IMG/VR virus record: IMGVR_UViG_3300042328_001505 | Coordinates: 1-46,861 of that record | From: a virus | Length of the DNA: 46,861 nt | Strand: one strand, 5' to 3' | In this document: positions 1-8,000 of the stretch, in pieces | Numbering within the stretch: the stretch's first letter is position 1 | How the letters are laid out: every line of letters starts with the position of its first letter | Program-made: the position numbers and the translations under genes | Notes under the pieces: model-generated | Seen by the model: the letters and a program-made list of their open reading frames with translations, nothing else | Databases searched by the model: none | What the model was told of the DNA's origin: nothing

Positions 1-2053
1 CACCTTTTGCACTACATTGTTCAATAATTTCAGAAAAATTAGGGATGTCAATTGCAACCCATTCACCATTTCTGGCAGTGAAATAGTTATAATTTGCGAT
101 TATCTCGTCAATGATTTGGCGAGTACTTCGTTCTTTATCACGGTCTATGGATAGTTTTTCTTCAATATTAACCATAATAGCCATTGATGCTTCTAAATCA
201 CCAATAAATACACCACAGTTAGTTTTACCATCACTTACTCTTCCAACCCGGCCAGTTGCTTGTTCAAAGAATTTTATGCTATCGCCAAGGTTGCGAAGAA
301 ATACAAAAGTGCCCAACTCTGGGATATTAGCGCCAGTGCAATCTCTAATACATGTCAATGTTAATGTGCTACCTACTGACTCTGCGATGTCATTTTTTCG
401 TTGTCCCAAGTTATCCTCATACGCATCAAAGATCATACCTTGGAATACACCATGATGTATTAAAAGTGATTTTAATGCACTTATGTATACTTTTGCACTA
501 GCTGATTTACTACCAGTTGGTAATGCTACCATGATATGTTGTTTGGCTTTTTCACATAATTCTGGTGCATTGAAGATACTTAAGCGATCACCATTTTCAT
601 CAAATGCACTACTGCCAAACATTCTAGTAAATAGCCACAGAATTGTTTTTTCATACTTGAACTTGTTGGTTTTTGCATGGAAAGAAAATAATTTCTGCCA
701 GGTGAAACCTTCACTATCAGATTGCCAGTTATCATCAGTTTTAAGACGGGCGGTAATTTCTTTTACATCGATCCCATAAAAATTGAAATCTGGATAATTC
801 ATGAAATCACTATTAGGATTTGTTCGTTTGTCTTTATACAGGTCATTCCGTGTGAACAATGAATATTCAGACCTTGTGAAATGTTCAGCAGCTGTTTTTC
901 CATAAATGAAGTCATATGGGGTACCTGTTACAAACAATTTGAAACATTCTGGGAAAGCACTATTTAATTGTTGCCACATCACATTGTTGGAGTTACTTAA
1001 CATTTGGTGTGCCTCACCTATGCTAAAAGTGCCAATCCGATCAGAAAGTCCTGCGTATCTAGAATTTAACAAATTGCCTGATTTTTTTGCAATATCGTGG
1101 TAACTTCCAAATAATACTGGAACAATACCGTCGTCATGATACATTGGGATATCAGTTATTTTATCGATAATCACTGCGTTGGCTCTAACCATTTGTCTAG
1201 TTGCATAATTGCAATTATTGATATATGAATCATACCATTGGCGAGTTATGTAAATTTTTATTGTCGAAAAGTCAACAAATCCATAATCACCTACGTTGAT
1301 GCCTGATACTGATGCTAATTCGTTGAGTAATTCACTTATAGTACTAGGAATTGTAGCAACAGCAACATTCACTTTATCATTTGTGAAATTTTTAATCTTG
1401 TGAATTTGAATCAACAACGCCAGCGTTGATGTTTCCTTTCCAGCCCCTGTTGCCGCAGCTAACAGATGCTTGTCGGTATTGATTATTTTGTTGAAACTAT
1501 CTACCAAATAATCACGAGCATCATACGTTTTTAAGACTGGTGTATATGAACCATTTTTGATCATTTCATGTGCAATATTCCACTCTATGACAATATCAGT
1601 CCTCCAATTTGGGTTTGAAGTAATATATGATTCTGGTACTGGATGAAGTTCTAAACTTCTTCCTTCCATGTCATTAATGTAATACTTTTTCTTGATTGGC
1701 ATTAAGTCACGAATTTCGTTATCATAACCTTTTCTGCAATTAACGTCGCCATCTTGAATGTTTGGATCATAGCATGGATCAACTGAAATAGCGTGATCAG
1801 TCATATCCCATACACCTAATAAGTTTTTTTCTTCAGTTAATGGTCCTCTGAATTTCCCAACTGACACGTCTAGTGCGTATTTTATAACTTCTTTGCGTGT
1901 GAATCCACGATGATCGCCGTATTTAACGAAAGTTTCATCATCAAGTTTGATTATTAGTGCATAAGTCCATAGTCTTTTCAGACCTGTGGATAATGCTTGT
2001 TGTTTAATTTTTAGTTTTTTCATTGCCTCTTCCGTGTGCCTTATAATTTCCAT
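1..2053 (-). CDS. SF2 (DEAH/type III restriction-like) helicase, 3'-truncated by window edge
   Basis: The reading frame stays open from the ATG at 2053 to the window edge (684 codons), so the C-terminus is missing. Superfamily 2 helicase motifs appear in order: a P-loop TGAGKET with Lys about residue 206, a Walker-B-like GEAH at 346-349, motif III TGTP at 376-379, and motif VI QATGRVGR at 598-605. This matches an ATP-dependent DNA helicase or translocase used in phage DNA metabolism. Two positions are unusual: Glu follows the P-loop Lys where Thr/Ser is normal, and Gly replaces the Asp of DEAH. An alternative start at 2023 has a better ribosome site (GGAAG five bases upstream), while 2053 has none obvious. 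A sigma70 promoter sits at 2081-2109. The helicase class is secure; the exact role is not. Confidence 0.82.
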   Translation of the reverse strand, partial: MEIIRHTEEAMKKLKIKQQALSTGLKRLWTYALIIKLDDETFVKYGDHRGFTRKEVIKYALDVSVGKFRGPLTEEKNLLGVWDMTDHAISVDPCYDPNIQDGDVNCRKGYDNEIRDLMPIKKKYYINDMEGRSLELHPVPESYITSNPNWRTDIVIEWNIAHEMIKNGSYTPVLKTYDARDYLVDSFNKIINTDKHLLAAATGAGKETSTLALLIQIHKIKNFTNDKVNVAVATIPSTISELLNELASVSGINVGDYGFVDFSTIKIYITRQWYDSYINNCNYATRQMVRANAVIIDKITDIPMYHDDGIVPVLFGSYHDIAKKSGNLLNSRYAGLSDRIGTFSIGEAHQMLSNSNNVMWQQLNSAFPECFKLFVTGTPYDFIYGKTAAEHFTRSEYSLFTRNDLYKDKRTNPNSDFMNYPDFNFYGIDVKEITARLKTDDNWQSDSEGFTWQKLFSFHAKTNKFKYEKTILWLFTRMFGSSAFDENGDRLSIFNAPELCEKAKQHIMVALPTGSKSASAKVYISALKSLLIHHGVFQGMIFDAYEDNLGQRKNDIAESVGSTLTLTCIRDCTGANIPELGTFVFLRNLGDSIKFFEQATGRVGRVSDGKTNCGVFIGDLEASMAIMVNIEEKLSIDRDKERSTRQIIDEIIANYNYFTARNGEWVAIDIPNFSEIIEQCSAKG

Positions 2054-2080
2054 ATATCGGAATCCATATCCGATGAGCCT

Positions 2081-2109
2081 ATTTTATAACATAAAATTTA
2101 TTCTGTCAA
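2081..2109 (-). promoter_or_regulatory. sigma70 promoter for the helicase gene
   Basis: On the minus strand, TTGACA (2109-2104), a 17-base spacer, then TAAAAT (2086-2081). It lies just beyond the bS21 terminator and about 30 bases before the helicase start. A short inverted repeat (ATCGGA/TCCGAT, about 2054-2072) lies between the promoter and the start codon and could be an operator or an mRNA hairpin. Confidence 0.65.
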
Positions 2110-2111
2110 CT

Positions 2112-2137
2112 AAAAAAGGGGGAATTTAATTCCCCCT
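2112..2137 (-). terminator. Rho-independent terminator after bS21 gene
   Basis: A G5AATT/AATTC5 stem of nine pairs with almost no loop is followed on the minus strand by six T. It begins a few bases after the bS21 stop codon. The other side carries TTTT, so it may act in both directions. Confidence 0.85.
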
Positions 2138-2141
2138 TTTG

Positions 2142-2381
2142 TTATCTTTTTTTAGGTAATGCTTCTTTTTGAAGTTTTTTCTTTAATCGTGCCTTTGCTG
2201 CGCCTTTAGCCCGTTTGCGTTCGGTTGTTGGTTTCTCATAATATTCTTTGGCACGTAGGTCTTCTAATTTGCCTGATTCTTCTACTTTCTTTTTAAATTT
2301 ACGAAGAGCCTGGTTGATATTATCGGTTTCTTTGATAACAACACCTGTTCTAGTCTTCCTGTTGATCATCATAATCGTCAT
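2142..2381 (-). CDS. rpsU: Phage-encoded small ribosomal subunit protein bS21
   Basis: A 79-residue basic protein with the bS21 signature: VVIKETDNINQALRKFKKK, then a YEKPTTERKRAK core and a Lys/Arg-rich tail. Cellular bS21 sits on the 30S subunit near the anti-Shine-Dalgarno end of 16S rRNA and assists initiation. Phage copies are known in T4-like marine phages and large phages and are thought to enter host ribosomes to favour phage mRNA. Several in-frame ATGs exist (2402, 2381, 2372, 2369). I chose 2381 because AAGGAG ends three bases before it and bS21 proteins need little N-terminal extension. The start overlaps the upstream gene by about 30 bases, suggesting coupled translation. A strong terminator follows. 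Confidence 0.9.
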   Translation of the reverse strand: MTIMMINRKTRTGVVIKETDNINQALRKFKKKVEESGKLEDLRAKEYYEKPTTERKRAKGAAKARLKKKLQKEALPKKR

Positions 2382-2778
2382 CTTCTCCTTCATTGATGTC
2401 ATTGTTTAATTCTTCAGCTACCCAATCCAAATTGTAAATCCTGTTTTTTGAAATTAAATTATATGGTGTTAATTCATCCGATGTAATATAAAATACATTA
2501 GGTTGTGCTAACAGGAAAGATACAAACGATCTGGTTAATTGATTACATGTATCTACATCTATGATTACGACATCAACCATATGTGATACACTCAATAACC
2601 AATCAATATCTGATTCATCGTGTTCATAAATAAACACGTTTAAATCATCGATACTTTTGCTCAGGATCGATTGGAATTGCTGTTTAACGTGCATAGATGG
2701 ACTGACCAACAAGTAGCTTACGTTAAGATTGAAAATTTTATCTGGTGGGGTAATTATTGTAATTTTACCTAAATTCAT
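2350..2778 (-). CDS. Conserved phage protein of unknown function, acidic C-terminus
   Basis: A 142-residue protein. The body has alternating hydrophobic strands and helices (for example VDVVIIDVDTC near 68-78), and the last 15 residues are strongly acidic (EGEDDDYDDQQED). I recognise no catalytic motif. It overlaps the start of the bS21 gene, so the two are probably co-translated, and a T4-like late promoter sits about 60 bases upstream. The acidic tail next to a basic ribosomal protein is suggestive, but any interaction is speculation. Confidence 0.75.
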   Translation of the reverse strand: MNLGKITIITPPDKIFNLNVSYLLVSPSMHVKQQFQSILSKSIDDLNVFIYEHDESDIDWLLSVSHMVDVVIIDVDTCNQLTRSFVSFLLAQPNVFYITSDELTPYNLISKNRIYNLDWVAEELNNDINEGEDDDYDDQQED

Positions 2779-2838
2779 TTTACCTTCTAATATAAGAAAA
2801 TAATCACTAGAAAATATTTTCTAGTGATGTATTCATAT

Positions 2839-2846
2839 TATTTATA
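2839..2846 (-). promoter_or_regulatory. T4-like late promoter (TATAAATA)
   Basis: A perfect TATAAATA on the minus strand, upstream of the gene at 2350-2778 and just after the rlpA stop. It matches the T4 late-promoter -10 element read by a gp55-type sigma factor. Confidence 0.55.
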
Positions 2847-2855
2847 ATACCAAAG

Positions 2856-3314
2856 CTAATTCAGTAAGTTTAATGAAACTTTTTCAACTCCGCTGATATT
2901 TAGTGCAACTGCAGCACTTTTTGATAAATCCATAATTCTATTCTTGACCCATGGGCCTCTATCATTTATCCTAACAACAACTGATTTTTTATTTTTCAGG
3001 TTAGTTACCTTTACTTTACTTTGCAATGGGTATGATCGATGTGCTGCTGTCATTGCATATTGATTAAAAATCTCCCCGGATGCAGTTGGTCTGCCATGGA
3101 ATTTTCTTCCATAGAAAGATGCTAATCCAACGTTTTTAGCAGGTTTTTTAATAGGTTCTTTCTTATTCTTGATTGCTGTCTTTTTCACAGCTTTTTTCAC
3201 ATTTGTGTGACTAACTTTTTTAGCAGTAGAATGGTGAGCAACATGCCCTTTTGCTTCTACCGCAAACGAAACTAAACTAATCATTAAGATTAGTGATAAA
3301 AGTGAATATTTCAT
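2856..3314 (-). CDS. RlpA-like secreted protein with double-psi beta-barrel (putative lytic transglycosylase)
   Basis: A 152-residue protein. Start 3314 was chosen because AAGGAGA lies six bases upstream and it begins a clean signal peptide ([14 protein letters not shown], likely cut after VEA at about residue 21). A Lys/His-rich linker (22-60) leads into an RlpA domain: [43 protein letters not shown] and RIMDLS. The three residues tied to catalysis in Pseudomonas RlpA are present (Glu81, His92, Asp118). RlpA enzymes cut septal peptidoglycan lacking stem peptides. There is no lipobox Cys, so it is probably soluble in the periplasm. It may serve in lysis or wall remodelling. It has its own sigma70 promoter and an unusually long structured leader. 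Confidence 0.88.
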   Translation of the reverse strand: MKYSLLSLILMISLVSFAVEAKGHVAHHSTAKKVSHTNVKKAVKKTAIKNKKEPIKKPAKNVGLASFYGRKFHGRPTASGEIFNQYAMTAAHRSYPLQSKVKVTNLKNKKSVVVRINDRGPWVKNRIMDLSKSAAVALNISGVEKVSLNLLN

Positions 3315-3365
3315 TTTTTCTCCTTTCACTTGGTGTATCCTACAATAGCGATACATTACATTAAG

Positions 3366-3522
3366 GGAGATAACTGCCAAGGATTTAAACCCTGTGTCAC
3401 TGGCGTTTTCTCCATCAGCCATAATATCTGTCACATATTATGCCTTTGGCGAGTATGGCTTCCCGACTTTCGGGTTTCTTATTGGCCAAGACTCGCGGGG
3501 TTGATACATCTTAATTCAACCC
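3366..3522 (-). promoter_or_regulatory. Structured 5' leader RNA upstream of rlpA; candidate riboswitch or other cis-regulatory RNA
   Basis: Between the predicted transcription start (about 3579) and the rlpA start (3314), roughly 265 bases carry no good ORF but several stems on the transcript strand. Stem A pairs 3516-3522 with 3498-3504 (7 bp). Element B pairs 3491-3496 with 3449-3454, then GCCA/TGGC, then a CCCGA/TCGGG hairpin. Stem C is 3435-3442 with 3420-3427 (8 bp, loop GTGACAG). Element D nests GGAGA/TCTCC, GCCA/TGGC and AGG/CCT at 3366-3413. GTGACA occurs in the loop of C and again inside D. I cannot match it to a named riboswitch family by eye. Confidence 0.6.
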
Positions 3523-3585
3523 AACTATCTTATTTCGTTAGAAACTTAATTTTGTTACTATGTATTTAGCGTTAACTGAAAAGAC

Positions 3586-3614
3586 ATTGTACTATTAATG
3601 CAAATGGATGTCAA
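3586..3614 (-). promoter_or_regulatory. sigma70 promoter for rlpA and its leader
   Basis: On the minus strand, TTGACA (3614-3609), a 17-base spacer, then TACAAT (3591-3586). The -35 box overlaps the stop codon of the gene at 3611-3829. Confidence 0.65.
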
Positions 3615-3829
3615 CCCCAAATTAATGTTAAATCATCCAGTTTAATAAGTTGATTAGATTTGAAGTTATTAGAACTGAATTTTAACATGGATATAAGTAC
3701 CGTCATCTCATCATCGGCGATATCTATTGTTTGAATAGATACCCAATTACTATTAAATTTCAAGTATTTGGGCATCATGTCAACTAATTCTACATCGAGT
3801 TCAAATGGTGTTTTTATTAAAAGTTTCAT
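3611..3829 (-). CDS. Small protein of unknown function
   Basis: A 72-residue protein with no recognised domain. It begins MKLLIKTPFELDVELVDMM and alternates short strands and helices. Start 3829 was chosen because GGAAAG lies five bases upstream; the frame is open to an ATG at 3895, which would overlap the upstream gene by 20 bases. An 8-bp inverted repeat (3839-3861) lies immediately upstream and contains a GGTAAATA element resembling the late-promoter box. Confidence 0.6.
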   Translation of the reverse strand: MKLLIKTPFELDVELVDMMPKYLKFNSNWVSIQTIDIADDEMTVLISMLKFSSNNFKSNQLIKLDDLTLIWG

Positions 3830-3875
3830 ACACTTTCCATATGGTATAGTATTTACCATATATGCCTGCGTAATT

Positions 3876-4247
3876 TTATGATACTTTATGTACAATGAAT
3901 GCAGTTTTCACGCCGTTAAACTGCAATGTTCTTGGGTCAAACGTTAATTTGAGAACATGATAGTTAGCTCTTAAACGTTGTTTAATAGAATCAAAGATTT
4001 CTTTTGATGATTTTGATCTACCTGATAATTGGTCAGCCAACCGTTTCACATCTTCTTTGTATAACAAAATTGAAGAGTTCTCATTAACATTGGTCTCGAT
4101 GTGGGTAAATAGCTCGTTGATTTTTTCAGACCGTTTTTCGCTTTCTAATCTAAACTCATTATCTGTGTATTGAATACCAGCTGTTTTACCCTTGTTAAGA
4201 TTGATTGGTGTTACGAACACTACTGGTAATGATGCTAATTTGGACAT
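3876..4247 (-). CDS. Protein of unknown function, mostly helical
   Basis: A 123-residue protein beginning MSKLASLPVVFVTPINLNKG, with a charged helical middle (about 30-90) and a beta-like C-terminus. I recognise no catalytic signature. AGGA lies about seven bases before the ATG. A consensus sigma70 promoter sits upstream at 4276-4304, so this gene may be expressed apart from the tail genes to its right. Confidence 0.7.
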   Translation of the reverse strand: MSKLASLPVVFVTPINLNKGKTAGIQYTDNEFRLESEKRSEKINELFTHIETNVNENSSILLYKEDVKRLADQLSGRSKSSKEIFDSIKQRLRANYHVLKLTFDPRTLQFNGVKTAFIVHKVS

Positions 4248-4275
4248 TGTTTGATCCTAAAAAATTGAAAAAACA

Positions 4276-4304
4276 ATTATATCAATGTAAATCAATTCTG
4301 TCAA
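4276..4304 (-). promoter_or_regulatory. Consensus sigma70 promoter
   Basis: On the minus strand, TTGACA (4304-4299), a 17-base spacer, then TATAAT (4281-4276): a perfect match. It is placed just after the PAAR gene and reads into the gene at 3876-4247. Confidence 0.75.
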
Positions 4305-4313
4305 TAGAAAAAA

Positions 4314-4604
4314 TTAATTTGCAAATACATTGGGACTGCCAGTTAATGCAAATGACGGATCCCACGTACCGTGTCCGGTTGTCTGGTCATTTTGTCTATG
4401 CACTGGTTTGTTATTAATGAATACATTACTGCTCCCATCTTTAGCTTGGTCGCCGCATGTGAGTGAATCACCTACTCTAACTGCGGATTCATTATTCACA
4501 AAAACATTAGGACTACCAGTGTTATAGAATGTTTTATGATAAGGCCCTGGGTGCCCAGAATGGCCATTGTGATTATCGACATTTTTTCTTACAATACCGG
4601 TCAT
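4314..4604 (-). CDS. PAAR-domain protein, membrane-piercing spike tip
   Basis: A 96-residue Gly/Asn/His-rich protein with PAAR-type repeats: TGSPNVFVNN, AVRVGDSLTCGD, SSNVFINNKP and a final GSPNVFAN. PAAR proteins form the pointed cone capping the VgrG or gp5-type spike of contractile tails (T4 gp5.4) and bind a metal through His and Cys residues. It starts inside the stop codon of the fibre-assembly gene (ATGA overlap), so it is translated with the tail-tip cluster. Its presence supports a contractile-tailed phage. No toxin extension is present. Confidence 0.85.
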   Translation of the reverse strand: MTGIVRKNVDNHNGHSGHPGPYHKTFYNTGSPNVFVNNESAVRVGDSLTCGDQAKDGSSNVFINNKPVHRQNDQTTGHGTWDPSFALTGSPNVFAN

Positions 4605-5020
4605 GCTGGTTTCTCCGGCCAGATAATTTCAAATGGGTATTTTTCTTGCAAGGTAATATCTCGAAGTGCTTGACGGTATGTTTGCCACTCGTTGTAGTTT
4701 TCTAATCTTGTAGATGCTGATACCGTGTCTGTCCAGTCACTCATTGATAGTAATTGCTGCCTCTTACTCAATACCTGGCGTTTAGCAGTCGCAGGGTCAT
4801 CTTCCCATTGTTTTGTTTGCCAGTTGAATTCGCTGTAATCGTTGAGTTTTGGTGGTATATCTCGGATTTCTGCGGTTTCAACGTCTATATATTGAGTCGC
4901 ATCATTAGCTTCCCCAAAGAGTATAAACTCTCCTTCTTGTTTTTGAAGAATGAGATATTCTTCTGGTGCATCTACTTGGCGCAATATTTGGCCATTTTGA
5001 TTGTAATAAATTGCTTGCAT
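4601..5020 (-). CDS. Tail-fibre assembly protein (Caudo_TAP/DUF4376-like)
   Basis: A 139-residue protein. The C-terminal half has the layout typical of phage tail-fibre assembly chaperones: a repeated Lys/Arg/Gln helix, then MSDWTDTVSA, NEWQTYRQALRDIT, and a closing YPFEIIWPEKP. The N-terminal half is a small beta domain. Such proteins usually lie directly 3' of the fibre gene they help fold; here the ATG overlaps the stop of the 1,204-residue fibre gene (TAATG), with AAGAAG before it. Function is inferred from family pattern and position. Confidence 0.8.
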   Translation of the reverse strand: MQAIYYNQNGQILRQVDAPEEYLILQKQEGEFILFGEANDATQYIDVETAEIRDIPPKLNDYSEFNWQTKQWEDDPATAKRQVLSKRQQLLSMSDWTDTVSASTRLENYNEWQTYRQALRDITLQEKYPFEIIWPEKPA

Positions 5021-8000
5021 TATCTTCTTGCTCCAAGGCAGCTTATATACCTATTATCTGCATTACCATTATAATCTCCATTCGTTAAAACTGATAATGT
5101 AAGTGTTTTAGAGGTGTTAGCTGGCAGCGTATAATTTATATTTGCATTTCCTTGCAGCCCCCCAGCAAAGCTATAACCATTAAGCCACCAAGCCTCATAT
5201 AAAACAATGTCTCCACTTAACAATCTAACAATAAACGGCCCATAATCTACGGTGTAACATAAACCAAAAGGTATAATTAAAGATGTAGTTTCTGTAGTGC
5301 TCAACACTGGTATGGTAAGTGTCTGCACTGTTGTCCAAATTCCTTTAACCAGACCAATCGATGATATTGTATAAGCGTTCATTGGCACAGTAACTGCATT
5401 ACCCGCAATCTTCAATGTTTCTACACTAGCATCAACAATATCGGCAGTTACTACTTTAAGTTTATTAACAGAAGCTCTATCTATTTGTGCATTACCGATA
5501 GCAGCATCTCCTATCTTGGCTTGTGTGATGGCTGCATTCTCTATCTGCGCAGAATTAATAGCAGCATTAGCAATATAAGTGATTACATTAGTGGAATTGA
5601 TTTGATTTAAGTTTGCAAAAGCACCTGCTGGAGCTCCTGGTACATAGGCACTTGCTGTGGTCTGACTTGGAGCAGCTTCGCCGAAATAAGGTTGTGTTAT
5701 CCACATCCAACTGTCAGCTTGACCAGCTTGGGTATTACCTTTTCTGAAATAGGGTTGTACATAAGCTGCGGTTGGGTCTGATATAAAGAAGATTGAGTAT
5801 TGTGTATAATTACTTAAGTCCGTACCACCCGTAGCTGGTACATACCAAGAACTATAAGGTAGTGACCAATTACTTATATTATCCCCGTTTGAATTATATA
5901 CAGCTACATACATTTCGATGCCGATACATCTGTGTGCAGCAATCCTGGCTGAAAATTCATATTTGGTATTAGGCTTAACTGCTATGCGTTGGTCATTAGT
6001 GCCCCAAGTACCACCATTATAAATATCAATTGCTATATCGTTTGAACCTATACCATCTTGTTCTATAGCAAGAGCATTGCCGCCTTTCGGTCTCCAATAC
6101 GCATCAACCCCCCAAATAGTAGTAGAATCATTGAAATTGACTATATTTGCACCTCCCGGATTCCAACCTTGAAACCAACCTGTAATGCCTTTGAAATCAG
6201 TATTGACTAATCTATTAACACCTAACCCAGGTAAATTTGTTATCTCAGAGGAATAATCAACATTAGATTTTGTGGCCAATGATCCTTGGTTTCTAATACT
6301 AGCAGCATCAATCAAAGCATCAGCGTAATCTTGAGTTACAAGTTGCGGTGTAGAAGTAACAATATCAATCACCCAACCTGTTTCCCATACGCTTCGTGCA
6401 AAGTTTGAATACCCAGCAATAAAGTCTTTAACCATTACTTTTGGATAACTCCAAGAGCTGGTAGGTTCACCGATATAAATACAACATTTACCCAGTGTGG
6501 AATCATAGCCAAAGCGGACGCGATTATCTGCTGCAGTTGAACCTATTAAATTGGCTTCTGTGTTGTACCAAGTACCATTATCTTGATAGTTATAGCCTGC
6601 TAAATTTAAACTAAATGATTTATCAGAACTATAGGTATAGACATTCACCGTGAATTTCATCATAGTATCAGTGAAACCTTGCGGCAATATAATTCTGATC
6701 ATGCCCGTGACAGCACCTTGATTTGAATTATAACTAGCCCCGATAGGACGAGCAACAAACAAAGTACTATTTTCTTCAATAACATTTGAAACTCTTGTGT
6801 CATTGTAGTTAGTTACATCCGCATAATCAGCAGGTCTTTTACCATCATTATTTTGTACATCAGACCATTTTTGCTGTGCATTTAGTAACGCAGAATAACC
6901 AAGATTGTCAAACAATTTACTTTCTGTGCCATCCACAACTTCAACAACAGGATAACCAAATACTTGTGTTTCTCCTGCAGTTCCACAGTAAAACTGATAA
7001 GCACGAGTGCCTGTGTATTCAACATCACTTGCCCAACAATAATTCCATCTTTCAGCGATCAGTTCACCTGTGGTCAAATCGAATATACCTGAACCAGCAT
7101 TGGTGTTCCCCGTACTTCCAGCCGGAAACACATAACCAACCAACAAATACCAACGATTTGCCACGAGACCAACGCGTTGCCCATAAACAAAATAAGGATT
7201 ACTATCTTTATTACTTGTGTTTAAAGCACAAACTGTATCTCCACCAATACCCCAATAATATGAACCAGTAGTGCCACTTGTTATTTTGACGGGAACCGCA
7301 AATCTATATGATTTATTTTTATCGACTTTAAACCAATTTTTACCGGCATTTGCATCAGCATTCCAGCCACCGTCAGCAGCATTGTCACCGTTAGATGTAC
7401 ATTTCCAGACAGGAACACGAGTGCCTGTTTGATTTGTGTCATACTCTATGGAATTTTCTGTAGCAGCTCCAATAAAAAGCCAAGGAGGAGTTTGACCAAC
7501 AATCCAAGTATCTGTTTGAAGGTTATTGAACATCAAATCATTACTGGGTTGTCCTGAGATGTTAGTGCCCCAAGTGGCACCGACAGTTGCACCAGCCGCC
7601 GCAGATGATTTTTCTAATCTAACTATTGTATAATCATCCGTGTAGGTTTGACTATTATAAGTTACCGTAACAGTGACTTTTGCTGATTTTGAAGTTCCAA
7701 AATGTGTAGCAGATATCGTTTGTGATGATGTGCCACTATTAGAAGGTGCAGTTTGAAATCCAGAAAATGTCCAAGAATAAATTGGGCTAGTCATATTGAT
7801 AATATTTGCTGTGAAAATAATATCAGCCTGTCCAGCATCTATTGTGCCATCGGTTGCAGTAAATGAAACTTCACGGTTAGATGTGATAGAAACAGTAGAG
7901 CCTAATCCAGATTGGCCATCCGTGCCTGCTTTAGATTTACTAAATGTTTGTGATTTGACAATTGTAAAGGCAGTATTACTAGCAGATTTGCCAGTTATGG

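Noticed and set aside
111-1103. Three plus-strand ORFs in the first 1.1 kb
   Set aside because: They lie wholly inside the helicase frame on the minus strand and show no domain or ribosome site.
3366-3413. tRNA-like reading of the nested stem near rlpA
   Set aside because: Too short and lacks anticodon and T-loop signatures.
3330-3569. 79-codon plus-strand ORF over the rlpA leader
   Set aside because: No ribosome site, no recognisable protein; its bases form paired stems on the other strand.
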